Source: Segatella copri
GTDB lineage: Bacteria > Bacteroidota > Bacteroidia > Bacteroidales > Bacteroidaceae
Direction of reading: 5' to 3'
Assembly (NCBI RefSeq): GCF_019127135.1
Contig: NZ_JAHOEA010000068.1
Coordinates: 1-15,252, forward strand
DNA length: 15,252 bases
Positions 7,128-14,888 of the stretch are shown here, in pieces. The translations under genes were made by a program, and so were the position numbers. The first letter of the stretch is position 1. Every line of letters begins with the position of its first letter. The notes under the pieces were generated by a model. It searched no databases. It saw nothing but the letters and a program-made list of their open reading frames with translations, and was not told where the DNA came from.

Positions 7128-10100
7128 TACTTTTCGTTAAGTTTCAATGGGTCAAAGTCCTTTGTTCTGGCTTTCTCCATCGTATCCTTCTTTTCGTTCG
7201 TACTCTTCTTCACCGCAGGATTCTTCTCCATTGGGGCTGCAGGAATCTGCTGCTTATCGGTCTTGAACCGGAAGATATCCTTGAAATGCTGCAGTTTTCT
7301 CTGCCACTTGAAACCGATACCATACTCACCTATCAAGCCTTCGAGCCAATCGTAGGTATTGCTGTTGTAGAAGGCACGGATATACTGGCTCGCACCTTCG
7401 TTGAGACGGTACTGCAATTCGATATTGTTGAAGAATACATCATCATTATTGGCTGCATTCTCCATTTCTGCACCGGTAGAAACCTTGCCGCCCACACTGA
7501 AACTCAAACGGTTGTTGAAGAAGCGCTTGGCAAACTTAAAGTTGTAATCGGTGTGCATGGCACCTGCTGCATTGGTAGAGTTATCCACCGACATACCGAC
7601 ATCCACACCCACAGAACGCATCGCTGAACCTGCAATATTATTGATCTCAGAGTTGAGGAAAGAGGTCAGGGCACTGTTCATGGAGAACGAATTGGTATTG
7701 CCGTTGGCAAGATACATGCCCGAAGCCAGCATCGTAATGGCTATCTTACCACGCTCTTCAACACTCATCGTGTTCAGTTCATCCTGCAAGGTGGCATCAT
7801 TTGGTGAGGAAATGATAAACTGGATGCCTGGCTGATTCAGGGTCTTAGAGAGTTTTACGCCACAAATGAAATCAACCGAGCGACCGGTTCCCTGTCCCTC
7901 GTTTACCGTTGTCCTGACATTCTCTGTTGCCGTGATGTTCAGGGTCGGGTTGAACGGATCGCCGTTAAACTCGATATAGCTGCCGTCCTGGATATCAAAC
8001 GTCTTGAGCGGAATGACAGGCAACGAATATTTCATCTTACCATTGTTCAGGGTATACTTGCCCGTGATGCCGATGCCATCAACCGAATTGTAAGTCATCG
8101 TCAGATCACCACCGCCCATCAGGTCGATGTAGTTGGTCTGGTCGGCATTCAATGCACAGAGGATATGAGCCGACTCGTCTATCGACATGCCCAACATCAT
8201 GCTCAATCCTTCCAGTGCCGGACGCTCGACAACGACAGGCTTGCCACTCTTGAAATTCGTAAACTTCACCAGTTCATCGAGCTGCGTATCAGTAGTCAGT
8301 TCTGATTCTTTCAGCACATACGTCATATCCGTATTGCCGAGCACATCCAGTTTACCCTGCATCTTCAGATTGCTTACCGGTCCGCGCATCGCACCATAGA
8401 AGTTGACATACGCCTTGCCGAAAGCCTCGGAACGGGCATTCTCCTTGGCATCAATCAGCAGGAAGTTCTGTGCTCTCATCCGGATATCGAGCATCATCTT
8501 CTCTATATTCGTAAAGTCGAGACTGCCCTGGATATTGAGCGGACTCTCATTGTTGGCATACATCATGAAGTTTTCGAAGAGCAACTTGCTGCCGATGATA
8601 CGGACCGGATCGTTGGCAAAACGCATCGTGATGCCATAAGGCACACTGACGAGATAAGCCGAATCCAGATATACTTCGCCCTCTACATCCAACTGGCTCA
8701 AGGCTCCCTTCAAACTCAGTTTACCTTCGCCATATCCCTTCAGACCCATAATCTGGTCAGGAACAAAACCATTGACAAAATGCAGAGGCAACTTCTCCAT
8801 GCCCACTTCGGCATCGAGATAACCGCTTCCTTCAGACCTGTAAATACCCTTCACGGTAGCCACTTCTTCACCCTCATAATTGAGGATACCATCTACATAA
8901 TGAGAGCCATCGCTCTTTGGCATGTAAACGAATTCAGTACCGACATCTCCCATCGGACACTTTTCGTAAACCAAATTGTCGATGTTCAGATTAGAAGAAA
9001 CCGAGAATTCATCCTTGGTCTGGATAATATGGAAGTCGCCGTCAAGAATACCCGAGATGTCCGGCATATAAGGAATCACGCTGAGCACTTTATCCAGATT
9101 AAACTGGCTCATGCTGACCGTAAGATCCTGCAGCGCTTCTTCGTTTTCATCATTGCTGTATATGCGGATACCCATGCCGTTGGCTGCCTGCAGAATCAGA
9201 TTGGCAGAAACACGGTCGTCATTGCCCAACATCAGATAGTTGTCATCGTTGGCAGTAAACTTCTTGTAACCCAGGACAGGATGGGTATCGATGAGCGAAA
9301 TCTTCACGCCGTTTTCCAGCAGCAGTGCCTCCAGCCCCACATCTACACCCAATCTGTTTTTGGCATCATAGATGCGGGCATCGATATTGGAACCCTTCTC
9401 CTGCAGTTCGCCCTCTACCTGTGCCCGGAACACATACTGAGGATTATGCTTGTTGTTCTGAACACGGGCTGCATAGCGGATGGTATCGCCCTCAGTCTTC
9501 ACCAAGGCACGGATTGTATCCAACTGCATGCCACTCGCCACCAGAGAATCGATGTTGAGATAACCATTGACACCCGTTACAGGCGACATGGTCATCTTCA
9601 TATCCACCGTCTTGAAATCATAACCGCAGTAAGCGATGAAACGGGATATGAAATTGTCCTTTCCTGTGGTAAGATAAACATGACCGAACGGGAACTGGCT
9701 GCGAATCTTCACCTGGTCGATATGATGGTTTCTGAGCTGATGAGCCAATTCTTTCTGCAATCCGGCAAAACGGCTCAGCAACTGCTTATAGCCTCCGTGT
9801 ACATCCATGTTGAGATGGAAGTCGCCACAATCGATGACTGCATGCGTGGTATCTCTGCGGGTAAAGACATCAGCGTCAACACCCACCGGACGGTAATTCT
9901 TCTTAGCCGTACGAACCGTAATATCACTCATCGAAGCCATGATGTCATGACTGTCCTTCAGGTCGGACCTGATATCCATGTGACCGCAGAGCGACAGGCG
10001 CATCGGTGCCTTCGTTACCTCTAACGAATACAGATTCACATCGCGTACATCTGCCACCAGGGTAGCCTCCAGTTTCTTGGAATTCGTAAGTGCATCAAGG

Positions 10101-11893
10101 CTGACGAGTCCCGTAAGATACTGGTTCTTGCTGTCGATATCGGCATGCACCTTTCCATTGGCAACGTGAGCCACTGCCAATACATGATCCAGTTTGTATT
10201 TGCCATACTGAATCTGGTTTACCTGTGCCTTAGCCTGCAATCGGGTACGAGGAGAGAAGAAATCTGTTCCCACACCCTTCGCCTCCAATGAGCCGGTGAA
10301 AGAATGCAAATCCTGTTTTGGCAGGAAATGCTTTGCCTGGATGTTGTGCGCCTGAATCTTAGCCTGATAAGCCAGACGGTTCATATCAATACTGCCGTCT
10401 TTCCGGGTCTTCGCATCTACCTTGGCATCTACCTTCATCCTGCCACGACCTTCGGTAATGGCGAGTCGGGTAGCATATCTGGAGCCGTCTGCCTGAATGT
10501 TTCCCCGGATTCCGATACCGGCAGGCACACGTATCTCCTGCATCAGAGAAGGGGCAAGCATGGCGGTAACGAAATCCAGATGATAGGTACGGGCCTCCAA
10601 ATCTACGTTTGCCTTCAGACGATTCATATCCGTCAGGTTACCCAATTTTCCATCAGCACTCAGTTCGAAGGCTGTAGGCAGCGACAGTTTCAAGCCCGAG
10701 AAAGATACCTGCTGCATATTTCCCTTGAACGAACCTTCTATCTTCATCGGATAGAATGGCCATTTCTTCTTCATGGCGCTTGGGAAGGCATCGCCTGCAA
10801 AGAGGAACAGGTCTGAACGGTCCAAAGCTCCCTTCAGCTGTGCCATCAACTTGCCAGGTTTCACCTCATCAAAGGCATTCATATCCATATCCACCGTTGC
10901 CTGCAACTGGGAGTATGGGGTACGGAGACAAATATCAGGCAACTGCAGTTTCACGGAATCCATCACGAATCTGCCATAGAGCTGGTCTACCTGCAAACCA
11001 CTTTTCTCCTTAAACTGAGCTTCACGAATCCTGACATCTATCTTTGAATCGCAATAATAGAAAGAGTCTGCCTTCAAAGTCATGGCCGACAGGGCGATAT
11101 GGTTAAAGTCCATGCCCGATACCGGACGGATATAGTTCTGGTCATAGTTCACCTTGCCCTTTTTCCAGTCAAGATGACCTATCTGATAAAGTCCTTTATA
11201 AAGGTCGAGATAGGTAGTCTGCGCCACCGCATCTCCAAAATAAGCATTCACCTGAAGAGTATCTCCAGGCATGTGTAATACGAAATCAGTGTTCTTCAGT
11301 TTCAGTTTTTCGATATTCACCTTCCAGAAATTGGTACTAGGCGTAGTATCTGGCGGCACCGTATCGCTCAACTCTACGGAGAGGCGGGCATCAGCCAACA
11401 GGGCATGATTCACCCTGACCTTCTCCTTTCCGAGGTCAATGCCATGAGCCTTCAGGCGCAGATTACCTACATTGCCCTTAATTCTTGCTTCGTGAATAAA
11501 ATTAGTGGTATTCACCTTCATCTGGGTGAAATTGAGTTCATCCACCATGACTTGACTTTCGAAAAGAGGCAACAACTGTACGTCTACCACCATCTTCCAG
11601 ATGTCGGCAACGGTATCTCTCTTATTTCTTAAAGCCAAGTTTGGGGAATTCTTGAGTGAGTCGATTGGCTGAAGTACCTTTACGCCTTCCACTCCCAGTT
11701 TCAGAGGGAAGACAAGGCGTACTTGCTTTACCGAAATATCCATACCCGTCGACTCAGAGGCATAAGCAGCCACTTGCTTTACCGCCCAATTCTGAACAGG
11801 AGGCAGATAAAGCAGAATGGATAACAACAAGATGAGCACCAATGGAATCAACACCGTGATTCCTGCCCATTTCGCATACCTCTTCATAAGCAT
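7127..11893 (-). CDS. tamB: Translocation/assembly module protein TamB (AsmA-like, DUF490 C-terminus)
   Basis: A very long (1588 aa) inner-membrane-anchored periplasmic protein. A single signal-anchor helix (about residues 10-30) is followed by some 1200 residues of beta-rich repeats typical of AsmA/TamB bridge proteins. The conserved TamB C-terminal domain follows, recognisable in segments such as SGKPVVVERPALEG, GDPFNPTLNITATE and ERGKIAITMLASGMYL. The last 60 residues or so form a Lys/Glu-rich tail beyond the barrel-like region. TamB family members span the periplasm, dock on a TamA/TamL barrel and are implicated in outer-membrane protein assembly and phospholipid transport. It starts 12 nt after the rluA-family stop. 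A second ATG at 11887 is an equally possible start. Confidence 0.92.
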   Translation of the reverse strand: MLMKRYAKWAGITVLIPLVLILLLSILLYLPPVQNWAVKQVAAYASESTGMDISVKQVRLVFPLKLGVEGVKVLQPIDSLKNSPNLALRNKRDTVADIWKMVVDVQLLPLFESQVMVDELNFTQMKVNTTNFIHEARIKGNVGNLRLKAHGIDLGKEKVRVNHALLADARLSVELSDTVPPDTTPSTNFWKVNIEKLKLKNTDFVLHMPGDTLQVNAYFGDAVAQTTYLDLYKGLYQIGHLDWKKGKVNYDQNYIRPVSGMDFNHIALSAMTLKADSFYYCDSKIDVRIREAQFKEKSGLQVDQLYGRFVMDSVKLQLPDICLRTPYSQLQATVDMDMNAFDEVKPGKLMAQLKGALDRSDLFLFAGDAFPSAMKKKWPFYPMKIEGSFKGNMQQVSFSGLKLSLPTAFELSADGKLGNLTDMNRLKANVDLEARTYHLDFVTAMLAPSLMQEIRVPAGIGIRGNIQADGSRYATRLAITEGRGRMKVDAKVDAKTRKDGSIDMNRLAYQAKIQAHNIQAKHFLPKQDLHSFTGSLEAKGVGTDFFSPRTRLQAKAQVNQIQYGKYKLDHVLAVAHVANGKVHADIDSKNQYLTGLVSLDALTNSKKLEATLVADVRDVNLYSLEVTKAPMRLSLCGHMDIRSDLKDSHDIMASMSDITVRTAKKNYRPVGVDADVFTRRDTTHAVIDCGDFHLNMDVHGGYKQLLSRFAGLQKELAHQLRNHHIDQVKIRSQFPFGHVYLTTGKDNFISRFIAYCGYDFKTVDMKMTMSPVTGVNGYLNIDSLVASGMQLDTIRALVKTEGDTIRYAARVQNNKHNPQYVFRAQVEGELQEKGSNIDARIYDAKNRLGVDVGLEALLLENGVKISLIDTHPVLGYKKFTANDDNYLMLGNDDRVSANLILQAANGMGIRIYSNDENEEALQDLTVSMSQFNLDKVLSVIPYMPDISGILDGDFHIIQTKDEFSVSSNLNIDNLVYEKCPMGDVGTEFVYMPKSDGSHYVDGILNYEGEEVATVKGIYRSEGSGYLDAEVGMEKLPLHFVNGFVPDQIMGLKGYGEGKLSLKGALSQLDVEGEVYLDSAYLVSVPYGITMRFANDPVRIIGSKLLFENFMMYANNESPLNIQGSLDFTNIEKMMLDIRMRAQNFLLIDAKENARSEAFGKAYVNFYGAMRGPVSNLKMQGKLDVLGNTDMTYVLKESELTTDTQLDELVKFTNFKSGKPVVVERPALEGLSMMLGMSIDESAHILCALNADQTNYIDLMGGGDLTMTYNSVDGIGITGKYTLNNGKMKYSLPVIPLKTFDIQDGSYIEFNGDPFNPTLNITATENVRTTVNEGQGTGRSVDFICGVKLSKTLNQPGIQFIISSPNDATLQDELNTMSVEERGKIAITMLASGMYLANGNTNSFSMNSALTSFLNSEINNIAGSAMRSVGVDVGMSVDNSTNAAGAMHTDYNFKFAKRFFNNRLSFSVGGKVSTGAEMENAANNDDVFFNNIELQYRLNEGASQYIRAFYNSNTYDWLEGLIGEYGIGFKWQRKLQHFKDIFRFKTDKQQIPAAPMEKNPAVKKSTNEKKDTMEKARTKDFDPLKLNEK

Positions 11894-11905
11894 GGACTTT
11901 TTGAG

Positions 11906-12574
11906 TTAGGGTGCAATAGCCCGCCAAAGATTATCATCCGGCAGCGGAGCCTCTGCTACTATTGTTTCTTTAGACACAGGATGAACAAATTCTACTCTGT
12001 GTGAAAGGAGAGAAATACTGCCATCTGCATTGCTACGTGGAGAACCGTATTTCAGATCTCCCTTGATAGGACATCCCATCTTGGCAAGCTGGCATCTTAT
12101 CTGATGATGGCGACCCGTCATCAAGTTCACCTCCAAAAGTGTATAATGGTCTGTATGACCTATCACCTTATACTTCAATATCGCTTTCTTCGAGTTTTTC
12201 ACCTCATGGTCGTAAGCATAGCTCTTATTCTGCTTTTCATTTCTTACAATCCAATGGGTGAGCGTAGCCTCAGGTTCCTTTGGCATGTTCTTCACAATGG
12301 CCCAATAGGTTTTGTGAACTTCGCCATCCCTGAACATATTGTTCAGACGGCTCAATGCCTTAGAAGTCTTGGCAAATACGACCAAACCCGAAACAGGACG
12401 GTCAAGGCGATGCACCACACCGAGAAAAACATTTCCCGGCTTGTGATACTTCTCCTTGATGTACTGTTTCACAGTCTCCGAGAGTGGTTCGTCGCCGGTC
12501 TTGTCGCCCTGCACGATTTCGCCACTTCTCTTAGAGACTATGATTATATGGTTGTCTTCGTAAACTACCTGCAT
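11906..12574 (-). CDS. RluA-family pseudouridine synthase
   Basis: Cytosolic RNA pseudouridine synthase of 222 aa. The catalytic motif HRLDRPVSG (residues 55-63) contains the nucleophilic Asp58, and the conserved TGRHHQIR (153-160) is present. There is no N-terminal S4 RNA-binding domain, so it is a short RluA-type enzyme rather than RluC/RluD. The target (rRNA or tRNA uridine) cannot be inferred. It lies 29 bp after fabG and 12 bp before tamB on the same strand, so it is probably a passenger of the same operon. A palindrome abuts its start codon (12575-12590). Confidence 0.9.
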   Translation of the reverse strand: MQVVYEDNHIIIVSKRSGEIVQGDKTGDEPLSETVKQYIKEKYHKPGNVFLGVVHRLDRPVSGLVVFAKTSKALSRLNNMFRDGEVHKTYWAIVKNMPKEPEATLTHWIVRNEKQNKSYAYDHEVKNSKKAILKYKVIGHTDHYTLLEVNLMTGRHHQIRCQLAKMGCPIKGDLKYGSPRSNADGSISLLSHRVEFVHPVSKETIVAEAPLPDDNLWRAIAP

Positions 12575-12590
12575 GTTTTATCAATAAAAC
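12575..12590 (-). repeat. Palindrome GTTTTAT-CA-ATAAAAC abutting the rluA-family start codon
   Basis: Perfect 7-bp arms with a 2-nt centre end directly at the ATG (12574). In mRNA it could form a weak hairpin over the initiation region; in DNA it could be a protein site. With no Shine-Dalgarno here, such a structure could set translation of the gene relative to fabG. Confidence 0.4.
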
Positions 12591-12603
12591 GATTGCCGAG
12601 AGA

Positions 12604-13362
12604 TTACATGTTCATACCACCGTCGATCTGAATAACCTGACCGCTTACATAGCTAGACAAGTCGGAAGCGAGGAAGAGGCAAACATTTGCGATATCCTCA
12701 GTCTGACCACCACGACGCAATGGAATCTTCTTCATCCAGTCCTTGCGGATTTCCTCAGGCAACTGTGCTGTCATTGCTGTCTCGATGAAACCAGGAGCTA
12801 CAGCATTGGCACGTACGCCCTTAGGACCCAACTCCTGAGCGATAGACTTAGCCAAAGCAATCATACCAGCCTTAGAAGCTGCATAGTTGCACTGACCTGC
12901 ATTACCATGAACACCTACTACAGAAGCCATGTTGATGATAGAACCACCACGCTGACGAAGCATGACTGGAGAGCAAGCATGAATGAAGTTGAAGGCTGAC
13001 TTCAAGTTTACATTCAAAACAGCATCCCACTGAGCCTCGCTCATACGGAGCATCAAACCGTCCTTGGTGATACCTGCATTGTTAACCAGGATATCGATAG
13101 AACCGAAGTCCTCATGAATCTGCTTAACAGTCTTCTGTGTCTCCTCGAAATCTGCTGCATTACCAGCATAAGCACGACAGGTTACACCAAGAGCCTCAAT
13201 CTCCTTACGAGTAGCTTCCAAACCGGCAGCCATATCGTCGTTGAGTACGAGGTCTGTAAATGCGATGTTAGCGCCCTCAGAGGCGAACTTCATAGCGACA
13301 GCCTTACCGATGCCGCGAGCAGCACCTGTTACAAGGGCTGTTTTACCACTTAATAATCCCAT
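12604..13362 (-). CDS. fabG: 3-oxoacyl-[acyl-carrier-protein] reductase FabG
   Basis: NADPH-dependent classical short-chain dehydrogenase of 252 aa that reduces 3-oxoacyl-ACP in fatty-acid elongation. The Rossmann motif TGAARGIG (residues 12-19), NNAG (94-97) and the complete catalytic tetrad (Asn119, Ser147, Tyr160, Lys164 in YAASK) are visible. The segments SVVG and VAPGFIETAMT are typical of FabG. A different SDR substrate is possible because no other fab gene is nearby, but the resemblance to FabG is strong throughout. It follows the TetR-family gene by 55 nt with no recognisable promoter in the gap, so regulator and reductase are probably one transcript. Confidence 0.88.
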   Translation of the reverse strand: MGLLSGKTALVTGAARGIGKAVAMKFASEGANIAFTDLVLNDDMAAGLEATRKEIEALGVTCRAYAGNAADFEETQKTVKQIHEDFGSIDILVNNAGITKDGLMLRMSEAQWDAVLNVNLKSAFNFIHACSPVMLRQRGGSIINMASVVGVHGNAGQCNYAASKAGMIALAKSIAQELGPKGVRANAVAPGFIETAMTAQLPEEIRKDWMKKIPLRRGGQTEDIANVCLFLASDLSSYVSGQVIQIDGGMNM

Positions 13363-13417
13363 TTCTTTCTTATTTAATTAATTATCAATTAGTTACGAGT
13401 TTACTATATTCTTTTAT

Positions 13418-14014
13418 CTAGAGTTTCAAGCCCGACTTTCCCAAAGCACCATAAACCACCTTGGCAACCAGAGGTTTGCTCGACTCCACATTCATGCCAT
13501 GACCCAGACGTCCATAGATAAACGGAACCTCGAGACCTTTGATACAATAGTGAGTAATATCGGCCACCAGATCGATGTTATCAATATCAAACTCACCGTC
13601 TTCTCTTCCTTCGGCATAAATTCTTCTGAGAATCTCTATTTCGTCTTCATCGAAGTTCTTTCTTGCCTTCTCAACCATCCAGATATTCCGGAAGAACTCA
13701 GCACGGAGGTTACCGTTTCTTACAACCGTTTCCTTAATCATACTGAGATGAGTGTAGATAAGCTCGATGATTTTATCCTGTGGACGCATCTTGCAATTGG
13801 CAACTTCGTCCAACTTATCTGAAAGACGCTCCAACTCTGATTCTATCACAGCGTAATAGACATCCTCTTTCCTACTGAAATAAGTATAGAGCGTACGTCT
13901 ACCCTTACCAGAAGCTACAGCAATATCATTCATCGTAGTATTTGCTATACCATTCTTGGCAAAGAGTTGTCGTGCGACATCTACCAGTTTTTGTCTTGTT
14001 TTGGATACTGACAT
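13418..14014 (-). CDS. TetR/AcrR-family transcriptional regulator
   Basis: A 198-aa regulator. Residues about 8-54 form the TetR helix-turn-helix: the scaffold helix around VDVARQLFAKNG and the recognition part IAVASGKGRRTLYTYFSRKED are typical. The remaining ~140 residues are the helical dimerisation and ligand domain, whose sequence does not reveal the ligand. It is the first gene of a likely operon with fabG, the pseudouridine synthase, tamB and tamL. A palindrome lies inside its promoter and an inverted repeat covers the start site, so repression of its own operon is the simplest model. An acyl-CoA or acyl-ACP ligand would fit the fabG neighbour but is speculation. Confidence 0.9.
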   Translation of the reverse strand: MSVSKTRQKLVDVARQLFAKNGIANTTMNDIAVASGKGRRTLYTYFSRKEDVYYAVIESELERLSDKLDEVANCKMRPQDKIIELIYTHLSMIKETVVRNGNLRAEFFRNIWMVEKARKNFDEDEIEILRRIYAEGREDGEFDIDNIDLVADITHYCIKGLEVPFIYGRLGHGMNVESSKPLVAKVVYGALGKSGLKL

Positions 14015-14039
14015 ATTGAAGCCCTTCCTTTTTTATTAA

Positions 14040-14065
14040 TTGCACATAAAAATATTATTGTGCAA
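14040..14065. promoter_or_regulatory. Inverted repeat TTGCACA-N12-TGTGCAA over the tetR start site
   Basis: Perfect 7-bp arms at 14040-14046 and 14059-14065 span 26 bp. The right arm overlaps the end of the -7 element and the interval covers the predicted transcription start near 14056. It could be a second operator or, in RNA, an early 5' hairpin. Confidence 0.5.
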
Positions 14066-14094
14066 AAGTAGCACTTTAATTCGAATTAAACAAA
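14063..14094 (-). promoter_or_regulatory. Promoter of the tetR-fabG-rluA-tamB-tamL unit
   Basis: On the minus strand: TTTG (14091-14094), a 20-nt spacer and TACTTTTG (14063-14070), a full match to the Bacteroidota consensus. The predicted start near 14056 gives a leader of about 40 nt before the ATG at 14014. No comparable promoter is seen between the five genes downstream. Confidence 0.75.
14075..14090. promoter_or_regulatory. Candidate TetR-family operator (16-bp palindrome)
   Basis: TTTAATTCGAATTAAA is a perfect 16-bp palindrome lying wholly in the spacer between the -33 and -7 elements of the tetR promoter. TetR-family dimers typically bind palindromes of this size, and occupancy here would block RNA polymerase. 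That the adjacent regulator binds it is an inference. Confidence 0.6.
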
Positions 14095-14125
14095 TATTTA
14101 ATGTTAAATTAATAAATTAGGGCAC

Positions 14126-14169
14126 AAAAAAAATCGGATAAGATGTTGTTGACCAACTTCTTACCCGAT
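14126..14169 (-). terminator. Intrinsic terminator of the initiator tRNA gene
   Basis: On the minus strand a long hairpin pairs 14169-14154 with 14148-14133: a 16-position stem with one A-A mismatch and one G-U pair, and a GTCAA loop. It is followed by eight T residues (14133-14126). It begins 6 nt after the tRNA 3' end. Confidence 0.9.
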
Positions 14170-14174
14170 CATTG

Positions 14175-14247
14175 TTGCGGCGGCAGGACTCGAACATGCG
14201 ACCTCCAGGTTATGAGCCTGGCGAGCTACCAACTGCTCCACACCGCG
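14175..14247 (-). tRNA. Initiator tRNA-fMet (anticodon CAT)
   Basis: A 73-nt cloverleaf with anticodon CAT (14212-14214) and T-loop TTCGAGT. The unpaired C1-A72 and the A11-T24 pair in the D stem are hallmarks of bacterial initiator tRNA and argue against elongator tRNA-Met or the lysidine tRNA-Ile. CCA is not encoded. Two oddities: the anticodon stem is CCAGG/CCTGG, so position 29-41 is A-T rather than the first G-C of the usual three consecutive G-C pairs, and the T stem has a T52-C62 mismatch. It has its own promoter and terminator. Confidence 0.93.
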
Positions 14248-14278
14248 ATATAATCAACTCATTTCTGAATTGCGAGTG

Positions 14279-14310
14279 CAAAGGTACGACTTTTTTCTGA
14301 CTCCACCAAA
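14279..14310 (-). promoter_or_regulatory. Promoter of the initiator tRNA gene
   Basis: On the minus strand: TTTG (14307-14310), a 20-nt spacer and TACCTTTG (14279-14286). The predicted start near 14272 is about 25 nt upstream of the tRNA 5' end. Confidence 0.75.
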
Positions 14311-14324
14311 CAAATTGTCAGAAA
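14294..14324. repeat. Inverted repeat TTTCTGAC-N15-GTCAGAAA spanning the tRNA promoter -33
   Basis: Perfect 8-bp arms (14294-14301 and 14317-14324) enclose the -33 TTTG element. No T-run follows on either strand close enough to make a terminator, so a protein-binding site is the more natural reading. Confidence 0.45.
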
Positions 14325-14401
14325 TCTGCATATATTTAACAGTTATTAAGCAGAATAGCAACAAAACGTACCTAAAAGAGGAGAAAACGAGTAAAAAGCA
14401 A

Positions 14402-14432
14402 GCCCGATTGCTCTTTTTCTGAACAATCGGGC
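14402..14432 (-). terminator. Terminator of the lytic transglycosylase gene
   Basis: GCCCGATTG (14402-14410) pairs perfectly with CAATCGGGC (14424-14432) across a 13-nt loop, starting 15 bp beyond the stop codon at 14448. On the minus strand it is followed by TTGCTTTTT rather than a pure T-run, so efficiency may be moderate. The rest of 14325-14401 shows no feature. Confidence 0.75.
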
Positions 14433-14447
14433 CTTATGAAAAAAGAA

Positions 14448-14888
14448 TTACTTTTTCAAAAGTTTCATTACCTTCTCGAAATATCTTTGAGTACGCTTCT
14501 TGCTGTAATGATTACCGCCATTCCATGAACGGATTGCGTGCTCAATACTATTAAGAGGATTGTAGACACTCTGAATCAATAGAAACATTTCTTTAGATTT
14601 AGCTACATTATATCTATCAGCCAAAGTGTAGCGCTTCTTCGATTTCTTGCGCTTCAGAATATTATTACATTCTGCTACTAAAATTGGAGTGATCTGCATC
14701 ACACCGACAGAGTTACCGCTCTTAGCTTTCGGATCACCCTTACTCTCTACCTGAATAATAGCCTCCATCACTGAAGTCCAGTCCATCTCGCTGGTAGAGG
14801 ATACATTTCCTGATGTTGCAGCCGATGCTGCATGAATTTCTAATGTCAGCATTAACATGCTAACTAATACCATTGCTATTCTCTTCAT
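14448..14888 (-). CDS. Small secreted lytic transglycosylase, SLT/lysozyme-like domain
   Basis: A 146-aa protein with a signal peptide (MKRIAMVLVS, hydrophobic core, likely cleavage near ASA at residue 23) and one SLT-type domain. The domain has the catalytic Glu48 in VES, the SVGVMQITP motif (about 60-68) and a late AIRSWNGG (118-125) matching the family's Y/W-N-G-G segment. Such enzymes cleave the MurNAc-GlcNAc bond of peptidoglycan in the periplasm. It is a minimal version: no LysM, PBP-like or other accessory domain. It is a single-gene unit with its own promoter, a ~165-nt leader and a terminator, between an rRNA operon and a tRNA gene. The leader and an upstream palindrome suggest regulation. 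The physiological role is not evident. Confidence 0.85.
   Translation of the reverse strand: MKRIAMVLVSMLMLTLEIHAASAATSGNVSSTSEMDWTSVMEAIIQVESKGDPKAKSGNSVGVMQITPILVAECNNILKRKKSKKRYTLADRYNVAKSKEMFLLIQSVYNPLNSIEHAIRSWNGGNHYSKKRTQRYFEKVMKLLKK

Noticed and set aside
8780..10024. A 414-codon plus-strand frame inside tamB
   Set aside because: Antisense shadow of a clear TamB coding sequence; the translation is rich in His, Ile and Thr with no domain pattern.
14175..14247. Elongator tRNA-Met or lysidine tRNA-Ile reading of the CAT tRNA
   Set aside because: The C1-A72 mismatch and the A11-T24 pair are initiator features not shared by those tRNAs.
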